Source: Pseudomonas sp. sp1636
GTDB taxonomy: Bacteria; Pseudomonadota; Gammaproteobacteria; Pseudomonadales; Pseudomonadaceae
Length of the DNA: 64,000 nt
Assembly (NCBI RefSeq): GCF_030376615.1
Contig: NZ_JARRAB010000007.1
Span: 1-64,000, forward strand
Reading direction: 5' to 3'
Position numbers and translations under genes: made by a program. The notes beneath the pieces are model-generated. The model did not search any database, had not been told where the DNA came from, and was given only the letters and a program-made list of their open reading frames with translations. Below, in pieces: positions 44,503-54,930 of this stretch (its first letter is position 1; each line of letters starts with the position of its first letter).

Positions 44503-46356
44503 ATGCCTGACCCTGGCCGCAATCTTCGGCATCGATTGCGGTCGCTCAGCTGGATTCTGCTGTTCGCCCTGCTGGCCCTGAGCTTCTGGTTCAGTGCCGG
44601 CTGGTTGGCCCTGTGCGGCGGACTGGCGCTGTTCCTGTTCGGCATGCAGTGCCTGGAGGAAGGGCTGCGCCAACTGGCCGGTGGCAAACTGGAACGCCTG
44701 CTGGCGCTGAGCACCGCGACACCCTTCAAAAGCCTGATGTTCGGCGTGAGCGCCACCCTGCTGGTGCAGTCCAGTTCGTTGGTGTCGCTGTTGACCATCG
44801 CTTTCCTCAGCACCGGCCTGATCCAATTGGCGGCGGGAATCGCCATCCTGTTTGGTGCCAATCTGGGCACCACCAGCGGTATCTGGCTGCTGGCCCTGGC
44901 TGGACAGAACGTCAGCCTCGGCCCGCTGGCGTTGCCCTTGCTGGTGTTTGGTGTGCTCGGCAGCTTCACCGGTTCGCGGGGCTCCGCGGTCGGCCGCGTG
45001 GTGCTGGGCGTGGCGTTCCTGTTTCTCGGCATCGACCAGATGAAGGCCGGCTTCTCCAGCGTGGCCGGCGACTTCGATCCCCTGCACTATCAACTGCCCG
45101 GCATTGCCGGCCATCTGCTGTTTACCGGCGCGGGCTTGCTGATCACGGTATTGCTGCAGTCCAGCCATGCCACCCTGATGCTCACCCTGACGGCCCTGGC
45201 GGGTGGCCAACTGGCATTGGAGCAGGGGTTGGCAATCGCCATCGGCTCCAATCTGGGCAGCACGGTCACGGCGGTGATCGGTGCCCTCGGCGGTTCCCGC
45301 GTGGGGCAGCGACTGGCCCTGGCGCATGTGCTGTTCAACCTGGCCAGCGGGGCCCTGGCGCTGGTTCTGCTGGTGCCGTTGGCTACCCTGGTGCGCTGGC
45401 TGACGGCGCCCATGGGCCTTGGCGGCAACCTGCCGATTCAGCTGGCGCTGTTCCATACGCTGTTCAATGCCATGGGCGTGAGCCTGTTCTGGCCGTGGCA
45501 GGGTGCGCTGGTGGATCTGCTGGAGCGCTGGCTGCCGGATCGCGAAGAGCCCCGGGTGCTGATCACCGAGGTGGCCCCGTCGGCGACCGGGCCGACGCGC
45601 GCCCGTTATCTGGACGAAAGTGCCCTGGCCAGTGCCGACAGCGCGGCTCAAGCGGTGGTACTGGAGTTGCAGCACCTGGCCCGTCTCAGTCTGGAGGTGA
45701 TTTGCCACGCACTCTATGTGCCGGTGGATCGGCTCGAGCGCAGTCGCCAGGACGAACGCCTGCTGAGCGCCCGCCCCGATTCGCGGGCGCTGGATGCCGA
45801 GCAGCTCTACCAGCGGCATATCAAGGGAGTGTACAGCGACCTGCTGAGTTTTATGAGCCGCCTGGAAGTCAGCCTCGATCAGGCGCATCAGCACTTCTGG
45901 GTCAGCTGCCAGCTGGCGGCGCTGCAACTGGTGGACGCGGTGAAAGATGCCAAGCATTTGCAGAAGAATCTCGGCCGCTACCTGCGCCAGGACGACAGCG
46001 TTACCCGCCAGAGCTATGTCGAGCTGCGTCGACACCTGCTCGGGGCGCTCCATGAGGCCCGCGAACTGGGTCGGCTCGAGCTGCCCGATACGCTCTGGGA
46101 CGAGCGCCTGCGGCAGTTCGACGAGGGTGCGGCAGGCTTCGACAGCGCCTTTCGCCAGCGTCTGTTCGCCGCCGTGCGCGAGCGGCGGCTGGATGGCCAG
46201 CAGGCCAGTTCGCTGATGAATGACCTCGGCTATGTCAGCCGTATCACCCAGAGCCTGCGCAATGTGCTGCTGCTCGGTCAGGGCGAGGGTAACGAGCTGT
46301 TCCGGCCGCTGCGCCAACTGGTGGCCGAGGATGGCCCATTGATCCAGCTGGATTGA
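44503..46356 (+). CDS. Na/Pi cotransporter family protein with PhoU-like C-terminus
   Basis: 617 residues. The membrane part (about 15-340) has the duplicated PNaS core with QSSS motifs (LVQSSSLVSLLT near 85 and LLQSSHATLMLT near 215), the signature of sodium-phosphate cotransport. The C-terminal cytosolic part (about 370-600) is helical and PhoU-like. The bacterial relatives move phosphate, in many cases as exporters (YjbB). It begins 10 bases after the small membrane protein and ends 8 bases before the convergent ggt gene. Confidence 0.87.
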   Translation: MPDPGRNLRHRLRSLSWILLFALLALSFWFSAGWLALCGGLALFLFGMQCLEEGLRQLAGGKLERLLALSTATPFKSLMFGVSATLLVQSSSLVSLLTIAFLSTGLIQLAAGIAILFGANLGTTSGIWLLALAGQNVSLGPLALPLLVFGVLGSFTGSRGSAVGRVVLGVAFLFLGIDQMKAGFSSVAGDFDPLHYQLPGIAGHLLFTGAGLLITVLLQSSHATLMLTLTALAGGQLALEQGLAIAIGSNLGSTVTAVIGALGGSRVGQRLALAHVLFNLASGALALVLLVPLATLVRWLTAPMGLGGNLPIQLALFHTLFNAMGVSLFWPWQGALVDLLERWLPDREEPRVLITEVAPSATGPTRARYLDESALASADSAAQAVVLELQHLARLSLEVICHALYVPVDRLERSRQDERLLSARPDSRALDAEQLYQRHIKGVYSDLLSFMSRLEVSLDQAHQHFWVSCQLAALQLVDAVKDAKHLQKNLGRYLRQDDSVTRQSYVELRRHLLGALHEARELGRLELPDTLWDERLRQFDEGAAGFDSAFRQRLFAAVRERRLDGQQASSLMNDLGYVSRITQSLRNVLLLGQGEGNELFRPLRQLVAEDGPLIQLD

Positions 46357-46363
46357 CTGATGC

Positions 46364-48043
46364 CTACGGTTGCGGCGGCGTAGCTACTGCGCTGGTGCCG
46401 ACGCCGCGGGGGTCGCTGGCGGCTTCGACCCGTTTGCCTTGCTTGTCCCAAAACAGCACCTGCTGGTTGCCGTAACGACGCTGCAGGGCCTTGAGTCGAT
46501 GGCCGCGGGCTTGCAACGCGGCGCTTTGCGCCGGGCTGAAGGCGTCCGGTTCGTGCTCGATCAGATCCGGGCGGTACTGATGGTGATAGCGGGCGACGCC
46601 GGGCCAGCGGGCAATCGGCTGGCCGTCGAGGTACTCGAGCATCGCCAGCAACACCATGCTCGGGATGCGGCTGCCGCCGGGGGTACCGAAGCTGGCGAAT
46701 TCCGTGCTGCTTTCGATAAAGCTCGGGCTCATGCTCGACAGCGGGCGCTTGCCGGCGGCAATGGCATTGGCCTGGCTGCCGGTCAGGCCGTAGGCGTTGG
46801 CGCCCTGGACATCGGCGGCGAAGTCGTCCATTTCGTCGTTGAGCAGCACGCCGGTACCGGGCACGGTGAAGGCGGCGCCGAACGGCAGGTTGATCGACAG
46901 GGTCGCCGCCACCGCATTGCCGTCGGCATCGAGTACCGAGAAGTGGGTGGTGTGGTCGCCTTCGTGCCAGCCGCCGGCGGGCGGCAGGCTGGCGCTGGGT
47001 GTGGCTTGCTGCGGGTCGATGCTGGCGGCCAGTTGTTTCATATAGCTGGGCGCGAGCAACTGCTGCAGCGGGTTAGCGACGAAGTCCGGGTCGCCGAGCA
47101 GGCCGCGGTCGCGGTAGGCGCGGCGCAGCGTTTCGACGACCAGGTGGGTGCGTTGCACCGGCTCGGCCTGGCGCCAGGGCAGTTGCTGCAAGATCAGCAG
47201 GCTCTGCGCCAGGGCCAGGCCGCCCGCCGAGGGCGGCGGTGCGCCGATCAGCTCGCGGCCGTCAGCCAGGGGCACGCGCAAGGGTTGGCGCTCGACGATG
47301 CGATACTCGGCCAGATCGCGCAACGACCAGATGCCGCCAGCGGCGCGCACGCCATTGACCAGCTTCGCGGCGACTTCCCCGGCGTAGAAGCCGGCATGGC
47401 CATCGCGAGCCAGGCGCTCCAGGGTTGCGGCCAGTTGCGGTTGACTCAGCAGGGCGAATTCTGCGGGGATTTCGCCTGCATCGTCGAGGAAGATGCGGGC
47501 GCTTTCCGGGTCGTCGCGCAGGGCGGCCAAACGCCAGTTGGCCCGTTCACGGTAGACCCGGTCGATGCCAACGCCGTCGCGGGCCAGGCGAATCGCCGGG
47601 GCCAGCGAGTCGCGCAGCGGCAACTGGCCGAAGCGTTCGGCCAGCAGCACCAGGGCGGCGGGCAGCCCGGGAATGGCGGCGGCCAGCGGCCCATTCAGCG
47701 ATAGCGGCTTCCGTACCTCGCCATCGCGCCGGTAGAGGTCGACATGGGCGGCCAGGGGCGCCCGCTCGCGGGCGTCGAGAAAGCGATAGGTCGGTTGGCT
47801 GCCGGCTTCGCGCAGAAGGAAGAAGCCGCCGCCGCCCAGGCCCGAACTGTAAGGTTCCGCCACCGCCAGGGCGGCGCCGATGGCGACCGCCGCATCGAAG
47901 GCGTTGCCGCCCAGGGCCAGGGTTTCCTGGCCGGCGACGGTGGCGGCGGGATGGGCGCTGACGATGGCGGCCTGGTTGGGCGCTGCCTGGGCCGGCAGGC
48001 TGCAGATCAGTAGCAGGGTGGTGAGGACGATTCTCTGCAACAT
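46364..48043 (-). CDS. ggt: Gamma-glutamyltransferase (glutathione hydrolase), periplasmic
   Basis: 559-residue proenzyme that self-cleaves before Thr365 in GDHTTHFSVLD, the N-terminal nucleophile of the small subunit. A signal peptide (MLQRIVLTTLLLICSLPAQA) sends it to the periplasm, where it hydrolyses glutathione and other gamma-glutamyl compounds. The family signature GGNAFDAAVAIGAALAV, the lid region SSMSPSF and GGSRIPSM are present. The start at 48043 gives the signal peptide; longer frame upstream is unlikely. It occupies the PA0361-like place. Confidence 0.93.
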   Translation of the reverse strand: MLQRIVLTTLLLICSLPAQAAPNQAAIVSAHPAATVAGQETLALGGNAFDAAVAIGAALAVAEPYSSGLGGGGFFLLREAGSQPTYRFLDARERAPLAAHVDLYRRDGEVRKPLSLNGPLAAAIPGLPAALVLLAERFGQLPLRDSLAPAIRLARDGVGIDRVYRERANWRLAALRDDPESARIFLDDAGEIPAEFALLSQPQLAATLERLARDGHAGFYAGEVAAKLVNGVRAAGGIWSLRDLAEYRIVERQPLRVPLADGRELIGAPPPSAGGLALAQSLLILQQLPWRQAEPVQRTHLVVETLRRAYRDRGLLGDPDFVANPLQQLLAPSYMKQLAASIDPQQATPSASLPPAGGWHEGDHTTHFSVLDADGNAVAATLSINLPFGAAFTVPGTGVLLNDEMDDFAADVQGANAYGLTGSQANAIAAGKRPLSSMSPSFIESSTEFASFGTPGGSRIPSMVLLAMLEYLDGQPIARWPGVARYHHQYRPDLIEHEPDAFSPAQSAALQARGHRLKALQRRYGNQQVLFWDKQGKRVEAASDPRGVGTSAVATPPQP

Positions 48044-48281
48044 GGGGGCGATCTGTACCGTGCTTCGGGGAAGCCGAAGCTTAGCAGCGATTGGTCGGCC
48101 GATCCGGGAAAGGCGTGCGAGGCGGTCGGTGCGTAGGGCGTACTCGCCCAGCAGTACGCCATTCAAGCGTTCAACTGGCCGGATGGCGGCGGACTGTTCG
48201 CTGCGCTCCTGAGCCCGCACTACGGATTGGGTTCCGGATCCGTAGGGCGGACAGGCCGTGCGCCAGGGCGCGGTCAGCCTC

Positions 48282-48584
<303 letters not shown>

Positions 48585-48671
48585 TCAAACAACAGCATCC
48601 CAGCAACAATAGGCGGACAACAGGCGGGTAATGCTGGACGAATTGTGCCGGATTGTTGCAGCGGGCGCCAT

Positions 48672-48697
48672 GTGCGGGCGGGCTTGTCCGCCCACAC
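48672..48697. terminator. GC-rich hairpin after coaD
   Basis: GTGCGGGCGG (48672-48681) and CCGCCCACAC (48688-48697) pair with one mismatch around a 6-base loop, 12 bases after the coaD stop. No T-run follows, so termination strength is uncertain. Confidence 0.45.
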
Positions 48698-48708
48698 GGA
48701 ACCCCGGT

Positions 48709-49251
<543 letters not shown>

Positions 49252-49298
49252 TCAGGCGTGTGCGCCACGCACTTGGCCGGCCCGTGGATGCCCCGCCA

Positions 49299-50894
49299 TC
49301 AGGCGTGCTTGAGGCGCTCGGCCAGTTGGCTCGCCAGTTGCGCGGTCAGGCCATAGATCGACAATTGCGGGTTGGCGCCGATGCTGGTGGGGAACAGCGA
49401 GCCGTCGTGGATCGACAGGTTGCTCAGTTGGTGGTGCCGGCCCAGGCTGTCGGTGACCGCCTGCCGTGGGTCTTCGCCCATGGCGCAGCCGCCCATTACG
49501 TGGGCGCTGCTCAGGCGGGTGCGGTACAGCTCCAGGCTCAGCTCGTCGATCAGCTTCTGGGCTGCGCCCAGGGTCTTTACGTAGCCGGCGTCGGCGTGCA
49601 ACGGCAGCACGGCCTTGGCCCCGGCGGCGAACTGGATCTCGGCCATGCTGTGGAAGGCGCGGCGCACCCCATCCCAGCTGTAGTCGGTCATCCGGTAGTC
49701 GAGTACCGGGCTGCCGTCGCCGCGCAGTTCCACCGTGCCTTCGGCGCTGTCGGGGTGGAAGCCGTCGCGCAGCAGGGCCAGCATGACGTTGGTGTGCGGC
49801 AATTGTTCCATGCGCAGGGCGTTGTCGACGCCGAAGCGGCCGAGCAGGGTGGCGGTCAGCGCCGGATGCAAGGGCGGCACCTCCAGCTTGTAGGACATGC
49901 GTCCGGCCGTGCCGTCGAGCCATTGGAAGTGGTCGGAGTAGATCGACTGCGGCGCGCCGTAGAAGGGGTTGATCCGCTGCTCGAACTGCGCGGCGGAGAA
50001 GTTCACCAGGTGCAGGAAGGTGCGTTTGCCGGCGCGCCGGTGTGGGTCGGGGGCGCCCGAACGCAGGAGGATGCCGGGGGTGTTGATGCCGCCGCCGGCG
50101 AGGATGTAGTGCTTGGCCTTGACCCGGATCTTGCGCCCGGTCGGCGCCACGCAGCGTTCGTCCATGGCCAGGCATTCGATGCCCGCGACCCGCTCGCCGT
50201 CGAGCAGCAGGCGTTCGGCACGTGCCAGGTAGAGCAGCTCGCCGCCTTTTTCCAGGGTCGCCGGGATGCTGGTGACCAGCATCGACTGTTTGGCGTTGGT
50301 CGGGCAGCCCATGCCGCAGTAGCCGAGGTTCCAGCAGCCGCGCACGTTGCGCGGGATGACTTTCCAGTGGTAGCCGAGCTGCTCGCAGCCGCTACGGATC
50401 ACCTGGTTGTTGGCGTTGGGCGGCACGGCCCAGGGCGCGACGCCCAGGCGTTGTTCCATCTGCTCGAACCAGGGCGCCATCTCTTCCTCGCTGTGGCCGC
50501 TGACGCCATGCTCCCTGGCCCAGTGCTGCAGGGTCGGCGCGGGGGTGCGAAAGCTCGAGGTCCAGTTGACCAGGGTGGTGCCGCCGACCGCGCGGCCCTG
50601 GAGGATGGTGATGGCGCCGTCCTTGCTCATCCGGCCGATGCCTTCCTGGTACAGCTGTGGATAGGCCTCGGCCTCCTGCATCTTGAAGTCGCTGCTGGTC
50701 TTCAGCGGGCCTTCCTCGATCAGCAGTACCTTGTAGCCGGCGGCGCTGAGGATTTCCGCGCTGGTGCCGCCGCCCGCGCCGGTGCCGACGATGGCCACGT
50801 CGGCTTCCAGGCTCAGGTCGTGCTCCAGGCGTGCGCCGTTATGGGTTTTCCAGCCGCGGGCCAGGCCTTCGGCGAACAGATCGGGTACAGGCAT
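49299..50894 (-). CDS. GMC family FAD-dependent alcohol oxidoreductase
   Basis: 531 residues. FAD-binding GTGAGGG at 37-43, the GMC-type GRAVGGTTLVNWTSSFRTP near 112, a Cys-rich CWNLGYCGMGCPTNAKQSM near 187, and the C-terminal HVMGGCAMGEDPRQAVTDSLGRHH with the catalytic His region. This subgroup oxidises long-chain or cyclic alcohols. Behind the Tat-signal protein and ALDH genes on the same strand, it probably starts an alcohol to aldehyde to acid route. It parallels PA0364. Confidence 0.9.
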   Translation of the reverse strand: MPVPDLFAEGLARGWKTHNGARLEHDLSLEADVAIVGTGAGGGTSAEILSAAGYKVLLIEEGPLKTSSDFKMQEAEAYPQLYQEGIGRMSKDGAITILQGRAVGGTTLVNWTSSFRTPAPTLQHWAREHGVSGHSEEEMAPWFEQMEQRLGVAPWAVPPNANNQVIRSGCEQLGYHWKVIPRNVRGCWNLGYCGMGCPTNAKQSMLVTSIPATLEKGGELLYLARAERLLLDGERVAGIECLAMDERCVAPTGRKIRVKAKHYILAGGGINTPGILLRSGAPDPHRRAGKRTFLHLVNFSAAQFEQRINPFYGAPQSIYSDHFQWLDGTAGRMSYKLEVPPLHPALTATLLGRFGVDNALRMEQLPHTNVMLALLRDGFHPDSAEGTVELRGDGSPVLDYRMTDYSWDGVRRAFHSMAEIQFAAGAKAVLPLHADAGYVKTLGAAQKLIDELSLELYRTRLSSAHVMGGCAMGEDPRQAVTDSLGRHHQLSNLSIHDGSLFPTSIGANPQLSIYGLTAQLASQLAERLKHA

Positions 50895-50970
50895 TTAAGG
50901 CTCTCTTTCTTATGGTTTCGCGTATGCAAGGCTGAGCGAGCTAGAGCCAGGCTAGGCGCGCAGCCAGCCG

Positions 50971-51516
50971 TCAGACTGTAGGCGGGCCGGGGTAGCCGCA
51001 GTGGGCCCAGGACTCGGCGCGCCCGTACCAGCTCATCATCACCAGTTGCAACAGCGAGGCGTGGCCCATTTGCAGCAAGCCGATGGAGCTGTTCTGCCAG
51101 CGTTCGAGAAAAGCGCGTACCTCGCTTGCCGAGGCGTTGTCCCAGCGTCCCCAGATGCCGGTCAGCGGCCCGCGGGTCAGTGGCATGGCCAGCACGTCGA
51201 ACAGCTGCACGGTCAGTTTGAGCAGCTCGGGGGACAGGTGGTTGAGGCTGTAGTCGAGGCTTTCGAGGGTGCCGCTGACCGCCTGCGCCATCATTGTCGG
51301 AGCCACCGCGCCTTCCAGCAGCACCGGGATCAAGGTCTGGAGGAAGGCCAGGTCGGTTTCGCGGATCACGCTAAAACCGGCCTTGGGCGTGCTGGCCGAG
51401 CAGCCGCTGAGGGTCGCGGTCAGCCCGGCAGTGGCGAGTAAGGCCGAGCCGAGCAGGCCGACTTTCAGCAGATTGCGCCGCGACAGGCCCGACGAATCAA
51501 GAGTGGTGTCGTGCAT
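50971..51516 (-). CDS. Twin-arginine-signal protein, partner of the GMC oxidoreductase
   Basis: 181 residues with a Tat signal (SRRNLLKVGLLGSALLATAG) and a possible lipobox-like SGC soon after (TATLSGCSAS). The rest is helical, recalling the small subunit 3 of membrane alcohol/gluconate dehydrogenases, which escorts the flavoprotein subunit; this is a family-level guess. ATG at 51516. The longer open frame that overlaps the ALDH gene is spurious. It sits 76 bases before the GMC gene and 26 bases after the ALDH stop. Confidence 0.8.
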   Translation of the reverse strand: MHDTTLDSSGLSRRNLLKVGLLGSALLATAGLTATLSGCSASTPKAGFSVIRETDLAFLQTLIPVLLEGAVAPTMMAQAVSGTLESLDYSLNHLSPELLKLTVQLFDVLAMPLTRGPLTGIWGRWDNASASEVRAFLERWQNSSIGLLQMGHASLLQLVMMSWYGRAESWAHCGYPGPPTV

Positions 51517-51542
51517 TATTGTTATCACCGATACGGCTTTGG

Positions 51543-52979
51543 TTAACGGACGAACAACTTGTAGACCAGTTTCTGCAGCGCCTTGCCATAGGGCGGGTAG
51601 ATCAGTTTGGCGGCGTTGAAACGCTGTTTGATGAATACGCCCTTGGCCTTGCTGAAGGTCAGGAAACCTTCGTGACCGTGGTAATGGCCCATGCCGGAGG
51701 GGCCGACGCCGCCGAACGGCAGGTCGTCCTGGGCCACGTGCAGCAGGCAGTCGTTCAGGCACACGCCGCCCGAATGGGTCTCGTGCAGCACGCGTTGCTG
51801 CTCGCGTTTGTCGTAGCCGAAGTAGTACAGCGCCAGCGGGCGGGCACGCCGGTTGACGTAGGCGAAGGCATCTTCGATGCGCTGATAGGGGATCACCGGC
51901 AGCAGCGGGCCGAAGATCTCGTCCTGCATCACCTTCATCTGGTCGCTGACGTTCAGCAGCAGGCTGTGCGGCATGCGCCGGCCTTGCGCCTCGGGGAACA
52001 ACGGCAGGATGGTCGCGCCCTTGTCTTCGGCATCGCTGAGGTAGCCGTTGAGGCGCTGCTGCTGGCGCTCGTTGATGATCGCGGTGTAGTCGGGGTTGTC
52101 CTGCAATTGCGGGTAGAAACCCTGCACCGCGGCGCGGTAGGCGGCGACGAAACCTTCGACGCGATCTTCGGGCACCAGCACATAGTCCGGCGCCACGCAG
52201 GTCTGCCCGGCGTTCATGGTCTTGCCGAAGGCGATGCGCTCGGCGGCGTCCGCCAGCGGTACATCGGCGGAGACGATGGCCGGCGACTTGCCGCCCAGCT
52301 CCAGGGTCACCGGGGTCAGGTTCTCGGCGGCGGCGCGCATCACGTGCCGGCCGATGCTGGTGGCGCCGGTGAACAGCAGGTGGTCGAACGGCAGCCTGGA
52401 AAAGGCCATGCCGACCTCCGCTTCGCCCAGCACCACGCTGACCAGGTCTTCGGGGAATAGCTTGGCCAGCAGCTCCTTGAGCAGCTGCGAGGTGGCCGGG
52501 GTCGACTCGCTCATCTTGATCATCACCCGGTTGCCGGCCGCCAGCGCGCCGACCAGCGGGCCGATGGCGAGAAACAGCGGGTAGTTCCACGGCACTATGA
52601 CGCCGACCACGCCGAGCGGTTGGTAGATCACCTTGGCCGAGGCCGGCATGAACGGCAGGCCGACGCTGCGCCGCGACGGCTTCATCCATTTCCTGATGCG
52701 TTTGCTGGCGTAGTGGATGCCGTGCAGGCTGGGCATCAGTTCGGCGAGCAGGGTCTCGTCGGCGGAGCGGTTGCTGAAGTCCCGGGAAATCGCCTGGATC
52801 AGCGGGCCTTGCGCATGGGTCAAGAGTTCGCGCAGGGCCTTGAGCCACTGCATGCGCTGCTCCGCGCTCGGCATCGGGTTGGCCTGATACGCCTGGCGTT
52901 GCAGGGCGAAGGTGGTTTCCAGCGAGCTGATCGGCTGTTGCGGCAGGTTCGGTTCCAGATAGGCGATGTCGGCGACCAT
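51543..52979 (-). CDS. Coniferyl-aldehyde-dehydrogenase-like ALDH (CalB type)
   Basis: 478 residues; catalytic Cys261 in MNAGQTCVAPDY and the Glu in TLELGGKSP about 34 residues earlier. Lack of the N-terminal extension and the end LVYKLFVR match the class 3-like fatty/coniferyl aldehyde dehydrogenases. It oxidises medium or long aldehydes, fitting with the GMC oxidase downstream. The start at 52979 is backed by GAGG upstream. Divergent from the TetR gene with a palindromic operator between them. Confidence 0.92.
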   Translation of the reverse strand: MVADIAYLEPNLPQQPISSLETTFALQRQAYQANPMPSAEQRMQWLKALRELLTHAQGPLIQAISRDFSNRSADETLLAELMPSLHGIHYASKRIRKWMKPSRRSVGLPFMPASAKVIYQPLGVVGVIVPWNYPLFLAIGPLVGALAAGNRVMIKMSESTPATSQLLKELLAKLFPEDLVSVVLGEAEVGMAFSRLPFDHLLFTGATSIGRHVMRAAAENLTPVTLELGGKSPAIVSADVPLADAAERIAFGKTMNAGQTCVAPDYVLVPEDRVEGFVAAYRAAVQGFYPQLQDNPDYTAIINERQQQRLNGYLSDAEDKGATILPLFPEAQGRRMPHSLLLNVSDQMKVMQDEIFGPLLPVIPYQRIEDAFAYVNRRARPLALYYFGYDKREQQRVLHETHSGGVCLNDCLLHVAQDDLPFGGVGPSGMGHYHGHEGFLTFSKAKGVFIKQRFNAAKLIYPPYGKALQKLVYKLFVR

Positions 52980-53065
52980 GGGGCGGTTCCTCGGCGATCC
53001 AGCAGGGCAACCCGTTGCGCCGGCGAGCAGGCGGCTTGGGCGTGGCAAAAGTGCTGCTGGATTTT

Positions 53066-53081
53066 TAGAGCAATTGCTCTA
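53066..53081. promoter_or_regulatory. Perfect 16-bp palindrome, probable TetR operator
   Basis: TAGAGCAATTGCTCTA, fully self-complementary, lies in the 213-base space between the divergent ALDH and TetR genes, 87 bases before the ALDH start. A single central operator could control both directions. Confidence 0.75.
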
Positions 53082-53192
53082 ATCTGTCAAATCACCTGAG
53101 AATTGCAGGCTTGGCGTGTGGCCATTCGGCTAGCGCCGCAGGCGCTTCACCCTGTACCTTTGCCGGGCTTTTGAGTCGAGATCGAGCAATCC

Positions 53193-53852
53193 ATGGCCAT
53201 TCCACCGAAAACCCGCGAGCGTATCGTCCAGGCCAGCCTCGAGTTGTTCAACGCCCAGGGCGAGCGCAGCGTCACCACCAATCACATCGCCGCGCACCTG
53301 GGAATTTCGCCGGGCAACCTGTACTACCACTTCCGCAACAAGCAGACGATCATCGCCGAGCTGTTCGGCCAGTACGAACGCCATGTCGACGGTTTTCTGC
53401 GCCTGCCCGAAGGCCGTGCCCTGACCATCGCCGACAAGACCGTCTACCTGGAGGCGCTGCTCGCGGCGATGTGGCACTTCCGCTTCCTGCACCGCGACCT
53501 GGAGCACCTGCTCGACAGCGATGCCGAGCTGGCCGAGCGCTACCGGCTGTTCGCCCAGCGTTGCCTGCAGGGCGCGCAGAGCATCTATCAGGGCTTCGTC
53601 GAGGCCGGCATCCTGCAGATGACGGCGCCGCAGATCGAGGCGCTGGCGCTCAATGCCTGGATCATCATGACCTCCTGGGTACGCTTCCTCTGCACCACCT
53701 GCGGCCAGCCTGGCGGCCTCAGCGAAGCCATGCTGCGTCGTGGCATCTACCAGCTGCTGGCCCTGGAGGCGGGCTATATCGCGCCGCAGGCGCGGGAGGC
53801 GGTCGACGCCCTGTACCGCCGGCTGCATGTGCCGCTGGAACAGGTGCTCTGA
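53193..53852 (+). CDS. TetR family transcriptional regulator
   Basis: 219 residues. The N-terminal DNA-binding part (about 5-55) reads RERIVQASLELFNAQGERSVTTNHIAAHLGISPGNLYYHFRNK, with the usual YYHF ending. The C-terminal two-thirds is the ligand domain, here of the fatty/aromatic-sensing helical kind without a named match. It is divergent from the ALDH-Tat protein-GMC operon and most likely represses it until an alcohol, aldehyde or fatty acid appears. It parallels PA0367. Confidence 0.92.
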   Translation: MAIPPKTRERIVQASLELFNAQGERSVTTNHIAAHLGISPGNLYYHFRNKQTIIAELFGQYERHVDGFLRLPEGRALTIADKTVYLEALLAAMWHFRFLHRDLEHLLDSDAELAERYRLFAQRCLQGAQSIYQGFVEAGILQMTAPQIEALALNAWIIMTSWVRFLCTTCGQPGGLSEAMLRRGIYQLLALEAGYIAPQAREAVDALYRRLHVPLEQVL

Positions 53853-53929
53853 ATCGAGACTGGCGTAGGCGGGTCGGGCCGCGGCGCCAACTGTCGGTAC
53901 ACGCAAAACCTGTTGCGCCGTAGCCCAGC

Positions 53930-54913
53930 CTAGGCCAGCGTCTCCAGCCACTCGGGGATGCGCCGCTCCAGGTAATAGCCCGGCCGCCGAGGTGAACCGT
54001 CGATAAAGCCGACATGGCCGCCATGCTCATGCAGTTCGAATTCGATGCTTGGCGACAGCTCGCTGGCCTTCGGCAGGCTATGGCGGAACACGAAGGGGTC
54101 GTCGGCGGCCTGGATGATCAGGCTCGGGGTTGCGACGCTGCCCAGGAAGTAGCGGCTCGAGGCGCGGCGGTAGTAGTCCTCGGCATCGGCGTAGCCATGT
54201 AGCGGCGCGGTGATGCGGCCGTCGAAATCCCAGAAAGTGCGCATATTGTCCAGGGGGCCGAGTTTTTCCAGGGTGGACAGGCGATCGGCCATGCCCTGGT
54301 GGGCGAACAGGCGCTGTTTGTCTTTCACGTAGGCCACCATTTCGCGCATGAAATGGCTCTGATAAACCCTGGAAAAGCCCAGGTCGAGGCGATCCGCACA
54401 CTGATCCAGGCGAAACGGCACCGACACCGCTACGGCGCCTTGTACCTGGCTGGCGCCGCCGGTTTCGCCGAGGTACTTGAGCAGCACGTTGCCGCCCAGG
54501 GAATAGCCGACGACGTACAGCGGGGTCAGCGGCCGTTGTGCGCGCAGATGGCGCAGCGTTTCGGCCAGGTCGTCGCTGGCGCCGGAGTGGTAGCCGCGCG
54601 CCAGCAGGTTGGGTTCGCCCGAGCAGCCGCGCCAGTTCAGCGCCACGCTGGCCCAGCCGCGCGCGGCCAGGGCCTGTTGCAAGCCGAGCACATAGTGCGA
54701 GCCGGACGAGCCGGTCAGGCCGTGCAGCACCAGCACCAGGGGCGCCTCGGCGGCATGCGGGCCGTGCCAGTCGAGGTCGAGAAAGTCGCCGTCCTCCAAC
54801 CACAGGCGTTCGCGCTGGCGCTGCAGTTGCGGCGCCTTGCGCCACAGCGGGCTCCACAGGGTCTGCAGGTGCGGGCCGGGTAGCCACCAGGCGGGTTTGA
54901 AGTGCGTGTTCAT
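53930..54913 (-). CDS. YheT-like alpha/beta hydrolase
   Basis: 327 residues with the nucleophile elbow GYSLGGNVLLKYLGE, LVLVLHGLTGSSGSHY as oxyanion strand, an Asp in AADDPFVF and a His in HEHGGHVGF completing the triad. The opening FKPAWWLPGPHLQTLWSPLWR is typical of the UPF0017/YheT group of esterases. The substrate is unknown. ATG at 54913; 17 bases after rsmD on the same strand. It parallels PA0368. Confidence 0.9.
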   Translation of the reverse strand: MNTHFKPAWWLPGPHLQTLWSPLWRKAPQLQRQRERLWLEDGDFLDLDWHGPHAAEAPLVLVLHGLTGSSGSHYVLGLQQALAARGWASVALNWRGCSGEPNLLARGYHSGASDDLAETLRHLRAQRPLTPLYVVGYSLGGNVLLKYLGETGGASQVQGAVAVSVPFRLDQCADRLDLGFSRVYQSHFMREMVAYVKDKQRLFAHQGMADRLSTLEKLGPLDNMRTFWDFDGRITAPLHGYADAEDYYRRASSRYFLGSVATPSLIIQAADDPFVFRHSLPKASELSPSIEFELHEHGGHVGFIDGSPRRPGYYLERRIPEWLETLA

Positions 54914-54930
54914 GCTGGTAGCCCGTGGCC

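Noticed and set aside
46370..47704. 444-codon plus-strand frame over the ggt gene
   Set aside because: Antisense shadow of a clear gamma-glutamyltransferase; composition is Gln/Gly/Arg-rich as expected for such shadows.
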